Source: DASRSS01 sp035656335
GTDB lineage: Bacteria; Actinomycetota; Actinomycetes; Mycobacteriales; Jatrophihabitantaceae
Assembly (NCBI GenBank): GCA_035656335.1
Contig: DASRSS010000096.1
Coordinates: 1-6,563 of the forward strand
Reading direction: 5' to 3'
DNA: 6,563 nt
Below the pieces are notes generated by a model. It searched no databases, had not been told where the DNA came from, and saw nothing but the letters and a program-made list of their open reading frames with translations. Positions 1 through 5,608 of this stretch are shown here, one piece after another (position 1 is the first letter of the stretch; each line of letters opens with the position of its first letter). A program made the position numbers and the translations under genes.

Positions 1-1016
1 GGCTGGAAGCGCCGCTCCAGCGCGGCGTCCTTCTCCAGGTGCTTGCGGTACTCGTCCAGCGTCGTAGCACCGATCGTCTGCAGCTCGCCACGAGCCAGCA
101 TCGGCTTGAGGATGGACGCGGCGTCGATCGCGCCCTCGGCAGCACCGGCACCGACGAGCGTGTGAATCTCGTCGATGAACATGATGATGTCGCCACGAGT
201 TCGGATCTCCTTGAGCACCTTCTTCAGGCGCTCTTCGAAGTCACCGCGGTAGCGTGAACCGGCGACCAGGGAGCCGAGGTCGAGCGTGTAGAGCTGCTTG
301 TCCTTCAGCGTCTCCGGGACCTCGCCCTTGACGATCGCCTGGGCCAACCCCTCGACGACGGCGGTCTTGCCGACGCCGGGCTCGCCGATCAGCACCGGGT
401 TGTTCTTAGTGCGCCGGCTGAGCACCTGCATGAGGCGCTCGATCTCCTTCTCGCGGCCGATGACTGGGTCGAGCTTGCCCTCGCGCGCCGACTGGGTCAG
501 GTTGCGGCCGAACTGGTCGAGCACGAGCGACGTGGACGGCGCGGCCTCCGCGGCGGTGCCGGCCGGCTCCTTGCCCTGGCTGTAGCCGTTGAGCAGCTGG
601 ATGACCTGCTGGCGCACCTTCGTCAGGTCGGCGCCGAGCTTGACGAGGACCTGGGCGGCGACGCCCTCACCCTCGCGGATCAGGCCGAGCAGGATGTGCT
701 CGGTACCGATGTAGTTGTGGCCGAGCTGCAGCGCCTCGCGCAAGGACAGCTCGAGCACCTTCTTGGCGCGCGGCGTGAACGGGATGTGCCCGCTCGGCGC
801 CTGCTGGCCCTGGCCGATGATCTCCTCGACCTGCTGTCGGACGGCGTCCAGCGAGATACCGAGCGACTCCAGCGCCTTCGCGGCGACGCCCTCACCCTCG
901 TGGATCAGGCCGAGCAGGATGTGCTCGGTGCCGATGTAGTTGTGGTTGAGCATCCGGGCCTCTTCCTGGGCCAGGACGACAACTCGACGAGCGCGGTCGG
1001 TGAACCTCTCGAACAT
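1..1016 (-). CDS. clpC: ATP-dependent Clp protease ATP-binding subunit ClpC, N-terminal part (cut by left edge)
   Basis: ClpC is a cytoplasmic Hsp100 AAA+ unfoldase that feeds substrates to the ClpP peptidase. The first 338 codons are present; the rest lies beyond position 1. The protein opens MFERFTDRARRVVVLAQEEA, the canonical ClpC start. Two Clp N-domain repeats follow, with near-identical cores HNYIGTEHILLGLI-EGEG at about residues 25-43 and 100-118. A short linker (about 143-165) precedes the first AAA+ module: GREKE at 187-191, Walker A GEPGVGKT at 211-218, the pore-loop region GSRYRGDFEER at 253-263, Walker B IMFIDE at 278-283 and sensor-1 IGATT at 315-319. The linker is short, as in mycobacterial ClpC1. 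The ATG at 1016 is chosen over the GTG six bases upstream because it gives the family N-terminus and sits 8 nt from GAGGAG. It lies downstream of panD on the same strand. The identification is secure; only the second AAA+ domain is unseen. Confidence 0.97.
   Translation of the reverse strand, partial: MFERFTDRARRVVVLAQEEARMLNHNYIGTEHILLGLIHEGEGVAAKALESLGISLDAVRQQVEEIIGQGQQAPSGHIPFTPRAKKVLELSLREALQLGHNYIGTEHILLGLIREGEGVAAQVLVKLGADLTKVRQQVIQLLNGYSQGKEPAGTAAEAAPSTSLVLDQFGRNLTQSAREGKLDPVIGREKEIERLMQVLSRRTKNNPVLIGEPGVGKTAVVEGLAQAIVKGEVPETLKDKQLYTLDLGSLVAGSRYRGDFEERLKKVLKEIRTRGDIIMFIDEIHTLVGAGAAEGAIDAASILKPMLARGELQTIGATTLDEYRKHLEKDAALERRFQ
655..720 (-). repeat. Near-identical DNA repeat inside clpC (copy of 880-945)
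   Basis: Positions 655-720 and 880-945 are direct repeats of 66 nt that differ at only two positions by eye (676 versus 901, and 705 versus 930). They encode the cores of the two Clp N-domain repeats. One difference changes Arg to His; the other is silent. The protein repeat is typical of the family, but the almost perfect codon-level identity is more than protein conservation demands. Confidence 0.9.
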
Positions 1017-1024
1017 GTGCACAG

Positions 1025-1031
1025 CTCCTCT
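1025..1031 (-). promoter_or_regulatory. clpC ribosome binding site
   Basis: On the minus strand AGAGGAG ends 8 nt before the ATG at 1016. This spacing favours ATG over the in-frame GTG at 1022-1020, which would lie only 2 nt from the motif. Confidence 0.75.
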
Positions 1032-1055
1032 ACGCGCCTGTTCCTGCGTACATCG

Positions 1056-1061
1056 ACTCTA
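1056..1061 (-). promoter_or_regulatory. Candidate clpC -10 element
   Basis: The minus strand reads TAGAGT, a fit to the actinobacterial TANNNT -10 pattern. It would place transcription start near 1049 and leave a 5' leader of about 33 nt containing the ribosome binding site. No convincing -35 hexamer is seen 16-18 nt upstream, so this is a weak call. Confidence 0.3.
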
Positions 1062-1112
1062 GTCTGATCGGCCGACGTACCCACTGGCGTGAGTCGGCGT
1101 TGTAGCCGTATT

Positions 1113-1129
1113 GGTGCCGATTCGGCACC
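1113..1129. promoter_or_regulatory. 17-bp perfect palindrome upstream of clpC
   Basis: GGTGCCGA and TCGGCACC are perfect 8-nt inverted arms around a single T, about 97 nt upstream of the clpC ATG and 100 nt downstream of panD. The tight, nearly centreless symmetry suits a dimeric repressor or activator site better than an RNA hairpin. As RNA it would reduce to a 6-bp stem with a 5-nt loop, and there is no T-run after it on the minus strand. It could still be a weak panD terminator. The binding protein is unknown. Confidence 0.4.
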
Positions 1130-1207
1130 GCTCACCGCACCGCCTGGCGCTGACCAGCGGTGCATACGTACCCAACGACGGGGGCCCGCCACTCATGCCC
1201 CGTCCGC

Positions 1208-1223
1208 GTTCGCCCGCGGCGAA
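1208..1223. promoter_or_regulatory. ClgR-like operator upstream of clpC
   Basis: Positions 1208-1221 on the plus strand match GTTCGC-N5-GCG, the ClgR consensus described for Streptomyces clp promoters. The core 1209-1223 is a perfect inverted repeat, TTCGCC-CGC-GGCGAA. ClgR is an actinobacterial activator of clpP and clpC genes, so a site in the clpC upstream region makes biological sense. It lies 5 nt past the panD stop and about 190 nt from the clpC ATG, somewhat far from the proposed -10 at 1056-1061. The true promoter may therefore be closer to the box. The site is inferred from motif match only. Confidence 0.5.
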
Positions 1224-1228
1224 ACGGC

Positions 1229-1627
1229 CTACGCGTCGAGTCGGGACGGGAAACCCGGGTCCGAGCCCAGGTGCAGGATCTTGTTGGCGCCGTCGACGTG
1301 GACGACCCGGGGCTCGAAGGCCTTGGCCTCGGCGTCCGGCATCGACGCGTAGCTGATCACGATCACGAGATCGCCGGTCTGCACCAGGTGCGCGGCGGCA
1401 CCGTTGATGCCGATCACGCCCGAGCCGCGCTCGCCCTCGATCACATACGTCTCCAGCCGGGCACCGTTGGTGACGTCGACGACCGCGACCTGTTCGCCCG
1501 GCAATAGATCGGCAGCGTCCAGCAGGTCGGCGTCGATGGTGATCGAACCGACGTAGTGCAGATCAGCCTGGGTCACGGTCGCGCGATGAATCTTGCTCTT
1601 GAACATCGTGCGGTACATGCCTGTCAT
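1229..1627 (-). CDS. panD: Aspartate 1-decarboxylase PanD (pyruvoyl-dependent proenzyme)
   Basis: PanD converts L-aspartate to beta-alanine and CO2 for pantothenate and coenzyme A synthesis in the cytoplasm. The 132-residue proenzyme contains KSKIHRATVTQADLHYVGS. Self-cleavage is expected between Gly27 and Ser28, turning Ser28 into the pyruvoyl cofactor. Lys12, Arg57, Thr60, Tyr61 and Asn75 correspond to E. coli Lys9, Arg54, Thr57, Tyr58 and Asn72, and ERGSGVIGINGAAAH is the family core. Two starts compete. ATG 1627 sits 7 nt after a -10-like TACCCT and suits a leaderless mRNA; ATG 1618 gives the textbook Gly24-Ser25 numbering but has only ACAGG one base upstream. The C-terminal tail is several residues shorter than in M. 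tuberculosis PanD. No panC is next to it. The neighbours are lsr2, across a terminator, and clpC downstream. Confidence 0.95.
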   Translation of the reverse strand: MTGMYRTMFKSKIHRATVTQADLHYVGSITIDADLLDAADLLPGEQVAVVDVTNGARLETYVIEGERGSGVIGINGAAAHLVQTGDLVIVISYASMPDAEAKAFEPRVVHVDGANKILHLGSDPGFPSRLDA

Positions 1628-1634
1628 GGCTCAA

Positions 1635-1640
1635 AGGGTA
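1635..1640 (-). promoter_or_regulatory. panD -10 element, leaderless-type
   Basis: The minus strand reads TACCCT, then 7 nt, then the ATG at 1627. Transcription would begin at or one base before the start codon, and no Shine-Dalgarno is present. The -35 region is not recognisable. A private panD promoter fits the strong terminator between lsr2 and panD. Confidence 0.45.
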
Positions 1641-1700
1641 GGTACGCCCGCCGGTCCCCCGCACGGCGCGGTGAGCAGATCCACAGCGGCGCCGCAAGAG

Positions 1701-1738
1701 CAGAGCGCCCGCCGACAGCTAGTCCGGCGGGCGCTCTG
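1701..1738 (-). terminator. Intrinsic-type terminator after lsr2
   Basis: CAGAGCGCCCGCCG (1701-1714) and CGGCGGGCGCTCTG (1725-1738) are perfect 14-nt inverted arms around a 10-nt loop. The hairpin begins 14 nt after the lsr2 stop codon. The sequence that follows on the minus strand, CTCTTGCGG, is only slightly T-rich, as is usual for actinobacterial terminators. No gene converges from the other side, so it serves lsr2 and any lysS-lsr2 read-through. Confidence 0.82.
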
Positions 1739-1752
1739 AATGACGCGGTGGA

Positions 1753-2106
1753 TCAGCGCCTGCCCGCCGAGGCCTCGTACGCCTCCAGGATGTGCGCCGG
1801 AATCCGTCCCTTGTCGCCGACCTTGTGACCGTTCTTGCGGGCCCATTCGCGAATCGCCTGGGTCTGCTCGCGGTCAGCGCGGGCCGGCCGTCCGCTCGCC
1901 CGACGCGCACCGGCAGAACGCACCCCCAGGCGCTGCTGCCGGCGGCCGTGCGCGACGTAAACGGCCAGGTTGTCTCGCAGCTTGCCCGCATTTTTGGCGG
2001 ACAGATCGATTTCATAGTTCACGCCGTCGAGCGCGAATGTCACCGTTTCCACGGCGGGCCCGCCGTCGATGTCGTCCTCGAGCTGCACGATGTGTTTCTG
2101 CACCAT
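1753..2106 (-). CDS. lsr2: Lsr2 family nucleoid-associated DNA-bridging protein
   Basis: Lsr2 is the actinobacterial H-NS analogue. It oligomerises and bridges AT-rich DNA, silencing foreign and virulence genes. This 117-residue protein (112 in M. tuberculosis) has an N-terminal dimerisation domain (about 1-50) with LEDDIDGGPAVETVTFALDGVNYEIDLS. An Arg-rich linker (about 52-77) follows, then a C-terminal DNA-binding domain REQTQAIREWARKNGHKVGDKGRIPAHILEAY. The minor-groove hook is KGR (99-101) rather than the RGR of M. tuberculosis; Gly100 and Arg101 are kept. The ATG start is supported by AGAGAGGA about 10 nt upstream. It lies 111 nt downstream of lysS and ends at a strong hairpin. The intergenic stretch before it is less GC-rich than its surroundings, which could allow self-binding; that is inference. 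Confidence 0.96.
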   Translation of the reverse strand: MVQKHIVQLEDDIDGGPAVETVTFALDGVNYEIDLSAKNAGKLRDNLAVYVAHGRRQQRLGVRSAGARRASGRPARADREQTQAIREWARKNGHKVGDKGRIPAHILEAYEASAGRR

Positions 2107-2116
2107 CGGGGGATGG

Positions 2117-2124
2117 TCCTCTCT
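2117..2124 (-). promoter_or_regulatory. lsr2 ribosome binding site
   Basis: The minus strand reads AGAGAGGA, with 10 nt to the ATG at 2106. This is a fair Shine-Dalgarno at slightly long spacing, and no closer candidate exists. Confidence 0.6.
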
Positions 2125-2147
2125 GTGGGGGTTTTAGCGCGAGAACC

Positions 2148-2153
2148 AGTTTA
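2148..2153 (-). promoter_or_regulatory. Candidate lsr2 -10 element
   Basis: TAAACT on the minus strand fits TANNNT. GTGAAC, 16 nt upstream, is a poor but possible -35. Transcription would start near 2141 with a 35-nt leader. No strong hairpin separates lysS from lsr2, so lsr2 may also receive read-through from lysS. Confidence 0.4.
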
Positions 2154-2217
2154 GCCAGTGCCGAATGCAGTTCACCAGAGAAAGACGTAATGCAACCCCA
2201 CAGCGGGCTCTAACCTT

Positions 2218-3750
2218 TTACAGCGGCTTGAGCAAGGGGAACAGAATTGTCTCCCGAATGCCGCGTCCGGTCAGCAACATCACCAGCCGGTCCACCCCCA
2301 GGCCCATTCCGCCGGTGGGCGGCATGCCGTATTCGAGGGCACGCAGGAAATCCTCGTCCAGCTCCATCGCCTCGGGATCGCCCTTGGCGGCCGCGAGCGA
2401 CTGCTCCACAAGGCGGCGGCGCTGCTCCACCGGGTCCACGAGTTCCGAGTACGCCGGCGCGATCTCGACGCCGCCGATGATCAGGTCCCACGCCTCGGCC
2501 AGCCGCGGGTCGTCGCGATGCGGACGGGCCAGCGGCCGGACCGCAACCGGGTAATCGCGCACAAATGTCGGCTGCACAAGTGAATGCTCAACCAATTTCT
2601 CGTACAGCTCGAGGACGATCTCGCCGGCCGACCAGTCCGGCTTCAATGCGACACCGAGCCGGTCGGCGTGCGCACGCAGTTCCGCCGCGTCGGTAGCGGG
2701 CGTGACCTGGGAACCGACCGCCTCGGATACCAGGTCGTGCACGGTCGCCGTCCGCCATTGCCCGAACAGGTCGATCTCCACGCCGTCCCCGGTCACCGGG
2801 GTGCGCACACCGGTTGCCTCGGCGGCATCCAAGATCAGCGTTCGGGTAAGTTCGGCCATGGTGTCGTAATCGCCGTACGCCTGATACGCCTCGAGCATGG
2901 TGAACTCGGGCGAGTGGGTGGAGTCGACGCCCTCGTTTCGGAACGTCCGGCCGATCTCGTAGACCTTTTCGATGCCGCCGACGATGCACCGCTTCAGATA
3001 CAGCTCGGTGGCAATTCGCAGCGACATGTCGAGGTCGAATGCATTCAGGTGCGTGTGGAACGGACGCGCCGCCGCACCGCCGTGCACCGATTGCAGGATC
3101 GGCGTCTCCACCTCCAGATAACCGAGCCGGTGCAGCGATTCCCGCAGCGAACGGGTGACCGCGGCGCGAGTCCGCACCATTTCCCGTGCTTCCGGGCGGA
3201 CGATCAGGTCGACGTACCGCTGGCGCACCCGCGTCTCCTCCGACAGCGGCTTGTGCGCGACCGGCAGCGGCCGCAGCGCCTTCGCGGTGATCTGCCACGA
3301 CCCGGCGAGGACGGACAGCTCGCCGCGCTTGGACGCGATCACCTCGCCGCTGACGAACACCAGGTCGCCCAGGTCGACATCGGCCTTCCACGCCGCGAGC
3401 GAGTCCGCGCCGACGCGGTCCAGCGAGAGCATGACCTGCAGCTCGACGCCGTCCTCGCGCAGCGTCGCGAAGCAGAGCTTACCGGTGTTGCGCACGAAGA
3501 TCACCCGGCCGGTGACCCCGACCTGATCACCCGTCTCCGTCCCTGCCGCGAGCTCGGGGTACGCGGCCCTGATCTCGGCCAGGGAGTGCGTCCGGGCGAC
3601 ACCGACCGGGAACGGCGCACCGGACTCGGCGGCGATCAGCCGGTCGTACTTCTCGCGGCGGACGCGCAGCTGCTCGGGCAGGTCGCTGTCGGTGTCCGAG
3701 TCGGTGTCGGCTCCTGCGGGCGCACCGGCGCGGGAATGATCGTCGCTCAC
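2218..3750 (-). CDS. lysS: Lysyl-tRNA synthetase, class II
   Basis: LysRS charges tRNA-Lys with lysine using ATP in the cytoplasm. From the GTG at 3750 the protein has 510 residues, close to the 505 of M. tuberculosis LysS. An acidic Asp-Thr-Ser tail (about 15-23) precedes LPEQLRVRREKYDRLIA. The anticodon-binding OB fold spans about 77-160 (VGVTGRVIFVRNTGKLCFATL). The class II core has motif 1 around VETPILQ (214-220), GGAAARPF (224-231), motif 2 EIGRTFRNEG (265-274) with THSPEFTMLE, and motif 3 GLGVDR (483-488). Position 248 is Thr in RIATELYLKR, where most LysRS have Pro. The GTG start is chosen because homology begins shortly after it, no nearer start exists, and a -10-like TAGGCT lies 7 nt upstream. 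The frame stays open far upstream over the antisense of the ABC gene, but that part has no LysRS similarity. Confidence 0.96.
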   Translation of the reverse strand: MSDDHSRAGAPAGADTDSDTDSDLPEQLRVRREKYDRLIAAESGAPFPVGVARTHSLAEIRAAYPELAAGTETGDQVGVTGRVIFVRNTGKLCFATLREDGVELQVMLSLDRVGADSLAAWKADVDLGDLVFVSGEVIASKRGELSVLAGSWQITAKALRPLPVAHKPLSEETRVRQRYVDLIVRPEAREMVRTRAAVTRSLRESLHRLGYLEVETPILQSVHGGAAARPFHTHLNAFDLDMSLRIATELYLKRCIVGGIEKVYEIGRTFRNEGVDSTHSPEFTMLEAYQAYGDYDTMAELTRTLILDAAEATGVRTPVTGDGVEIDLFGQWRTATVHDLVSEAVGSQVTPATDAAELRAHADRLGVALKPDWSAGEIVLELYEKLVEHSLVQPTFVRDYPVAVRPLARPHRDDPRLAEAWDLIIGGVEIAPAYSELVDPVEQRRRLVEQSLAAAKGDPEAMELDEDFLRALEYGMPPTGGMGLGVDRLVMLLTGRGIRETILFPLLKPL

Positions 3751-3757
3751 ACGCGAA

Positions 3758-3763
3758 AGCCTA
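3758..3763 (-). promoter_or_regulatory. lysS -10 element, leaderless-type
   Basis: The minus strand reads TAGGCT, then 7 nt, then the GTG at 3750, the same geometry as panD. No Shine-Dalgarno precedes the GTG. No clear -35 is visible. The element supports the GTG as both transcription and translation start. Confidence 0.45.
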
Positions 3764-3823
3764 TCCAGTGCGATTTCGTGTTTCCGGGGACGTTCACGCC
3801 TGACTAATGTCACCGGTAAGTCG

Positions 3824-3845
3824 CGTGGGCACCGCACTGCCCACG
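3824..3845. promoter_or_regulatory. Inverted repeat in the lysS / ABC transporter divergent region
   Basis: CGTGGGCA (3824-3831) and TGCCCACG (3838-3845) are perfect 8-nt arms around CCGCAC. The repeat ends 28 nt before the ATP-binding gene. It is placed where a repressor would block the plus-strand promoter. A possible -10, TAATGT, lies at 3805-3810. No recognisable Shine-Dalgarno precedes the ATG at 3874; CACAGT ending 7 nt before it could be a degenerate -10 for a leaderless start. The binding protein is unknown. Confidence 0.35.
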
Positions 3846-3873
3846 GGCGAGTCGATGTTGCACAGTGTGTGCC

Positions 3874-4815
3874 ATGACGACACAACTCGCCAGCCCACCG
3901 GTGCTCGGTGTGCAGCTGTCCGGGCTGACCAAGTCCTTCCGCTCGCCCCAGGGCCGAGTGCACGCCGTCCGCGGCGTGGACGTCTCGATCGCGCCCGGCG
4001 AGACGGTGGCGCTGCTCGGGCCGAACGGGGCCGGGAAGTCCACCACGATCGACATGCTGCTGGGTCTGCTGCCGCCGGACGCCGGCACGGTCACGCTGTT
4101 CGGCATGACGCCGGACAAGGCGATCGCGGCCGGCGCGGTGGGCGCGATGCTGCAGACCGGCGGGCTGATCCAGGACCTGTCGGTGCGCGAGCTGCTGACG
4201 ATGATGGCGAGCTTCTACCCGAACCCGCTGCCGGTGGACGAAGTCGTCGCGCTCACCAAGATCGACGACCTGGTCGGGCGCAAGACCACGAAGCTGTCCG
4301 GCGGCCAGACGCAGCGGCTGCGGTTCGCGCTCGCGCTGGTGAGCAACCCCGACCTGCTCGTGCTCGACGAGCCGACCGTCGCGCTGGACGTCGAGGCCCG
4401 CCGCGAGTTCTGGCTGACGATGCGCGAGTTCGCCTCGCGCGGCAAGACGGTCGTGTTCGCCACGCACTACCTCGAGGAGGCCGACGCGTACGCGGACCGC
4501 ATCATCCTGATGGCGCGCGGCGTCGTCGTCGCGGACGGTCCCGCCACGGAGATCAAGGCCACCGTCGGGCTGCGGACGATCCGGGCCACGCTGCCGGGCG
4601 CGGACGTCGCGCAACTGGCCGCGCTGCCCGGTGTCACGAACGTCGACACGCGCGGCGAGTCCGTCCGGTTGAACTGCAGCGACGCCGACACCGCGTTGCG
4701 CGCGTTCCTGCCGGCGTTCCCCGCGGCACACGACATCGAGGTCAGCGGCGCGGCCCTGGAGGACGCGTTCCTGCAGCTGACGGCCGAGACGGCGGACGAG
4801 GAGGTTTCGGCGTGA
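3874..4815 (+). CDS. ABC transporter ATP-binding protein, DrrA/CcmA type
   Basis: This is the nucleotide-binding subunit of an ABC-2 exporter, predicted to work on the cytoplasmic face with the permease that follows. The protein is 313 residues long. Visible motifs are Walker A GPNGAGKST (49-57), Q-loop Gln94, signature LSGGQ (141-145), Walker B LLVLDEP (161-167) and switch His198 in ATHYLEEAD. A C-terminal extension (about 230-305) has the ATLPG...LEDAFLQLT pattern of DrrA-like ATPases. ATG 3874 is chosen over GTG 3865, which would add only three residues and has no better ribosome binding site. Its stop overlaps the permease start by 4 nt, so the two are translationally coupled. The substrate cannot be read from the sequence; daunorubicin-resistance-like naming reflects family only. 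Confidence 0.93.
   Translation: MTTQLASPPVLGVQLSGLTKSFRSPQGRVHAVRGVDVSIAPGETVALLGPNGAGKSTTIDMLLGLLPPDAGTVTLFGMTPDKAIAAGAVGAMLQTGGLIQDLSVRELLTMMASFYPNPLPVDEVVALTKIDDLVGRKTTKLSGGQTQRLRFALALVSNPDLLVLDEPTVALDVEARREFWLTMREFASRGKTVVFATHYLEEADAYADRIILMARGVVVADGPATEIKATVGLRTIRATLPGADVAQLAALPGVTNVDTRGESVRLNCSDADTALRAFLPAFPAAHDIEVSGAALEDAFLQLTAETADEEVSA
4798..4804 (+). promoter_or_regulatory. Permease ribosome binding site within the ATPase gene
   Basis: GAGGAGG lies 7 nt before the GTG at 4812, inside the last codons of the ATPase gene. This strong Shine-Dalgarno fixes the GTG as the permease start. Confidence 0.85.
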
Positions 4816-5567
4816 ACAGCACGTACCTGAAGTTCGAACTGCTGCGCTCGCTGCGCAACCGGCGGTTCTTCATCTTCTCGCTCGCGTTCCCGATCCTGAT
4901 GTACTACCTGGTCGCGGCGCCGAACCGGAACGATCACAACTTCGGCGGCGACGCCACGCATCACACCGGCCTGTTCGCCCCGCAGTACTACATGGTCGGC
5001 CTGCTCGCGTTCGGCGCGATGGTCGCCGCGCTCGCCGGCGGAGCGCGGATCGCGGCAGAGCGCCAGGTCGGCTGGAACCGTCAGCTGCGCCTGACGCCGC
5101 TGACGCCGCGCGCGTACCTGCGCGCCAAGGTGCTGACCGCGTACCTGCTGGCCGCGTTCGCGATCGTGCTGCTGTACGCGGCCGGGCTGACGCTCGGCGT
5201 CCGGATGCCGTTCGGGCACTGGGTGCACATGACGTGGCTGGTCCTCGTCGGGCTTATCCCCTTTGCCGCCATGGGGATTGCGCTCGGCCACCTGCTGACC
5301 GTCGACTCGATGGGCCCGGCGATGGGTGGCGGCACCGCGCTGTTCGCGTTCCTCGGCGGCACCTGGTTCCCGCTCACCGGCGGCGGGCTGTTCGTCGGCT
5401 TCTGCAAGCTGCTGCCGTCGTTCTGGCTGGTGCGCGCGGGTCAGGTCGGGCTGGGTGGCAAGGGCGACCCGTGGGGCACCGAGGGCTGGCTCGTGATCGC
5501 GGCCTGGTCAGTGGCGATGATCGCGTTCGCGATGTGGGCGTATCGACGCGACACCCGGCGCGTCTGA
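4812..5567 (+). CDS. ABC-2 type transporter permease
   Basis: This is the membrane subunit that should pair with the preceding ATPase to form an exporter. It has 251 residues and about six hydrophobic segments, near 19-36, 58-78, 108-129, 140-160, 170-190 and 226-244. The first cytoplasmic loop carries ERQVGWNRQLRLTPLTPRAYLRAKV (83-107), the typical ABC-2 coupling-helix region. The start is GTG in a GTGA overlap with the ATPase stop, with an excellent ribosome binding site. The C-terminus ends RRDTRRV, a positive-inside cytoplasmic tail. The sequence resembles the permeases of the ABC-plus-DesK-kinase operons common in actinobacteria and Bacillus. The frame is open well upstream, but that part is the shifted frame of the ATPase gene. 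Confidence 0.92.
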   Translation: MNSTYLKFELLRSLRNRRFFIFSLAFPILMYYLVAAPNRNDHNFGGDATHHTGLFAPQYYMVGLLAFGAMVAALAGGARIAAERQVGWNRQLRLTPLTPRAYLRAKVLTAYLLAAFAIVLLYAAGLTLGVRMPFGHWVHMTWLVLVGLIPFAAMGIALGHLLTVDSMGPAMGGGTALFAFLGGTWFPLTGGGLFVGFCKLLPSFWLVRAGQVGLGGKGDPWGTEGWLVIAAWSVAMIAFAMWAYRRDTRRV

Positions 5568-5608
5568 GTGTGACACTGGCCAGACCATGAACGAGCACCG
5601 CTCCTCGA

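Noticed and set aside
680..1192. Several short open frames on both strands over the clpC start and its upstream gap.
   Set aside because: They overlap the true clpC frame or consist of Arg/Ser-rich translations without ribosome binding sites.
2584..3807. A 407-codon open frame on the plus strand, antisense to lysS.
   Set aside because: It is a GC-rich antisense shadow. The peptide is rich in Arg, Asp, Gly and His with no domain pattern, while the minus strand encodes an unmistakable LysRS.
3751..4731. Upstream extension of the lysS frame to 837 codons.
   Set aside because: The extra part is antisense to the ABC ATPase gene and low in complexity; LysRS similarity begins just after the GTG at 3750.
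3807..4811. Upstream extension of the permease frame, giving a 586-residue fusion-like protein.
   Set aside because: This is the shifted frame of the ATPase gene, Arg/Gly/Ala-rich with no domain. The permease has its own GTG and strong ribosome binding site.
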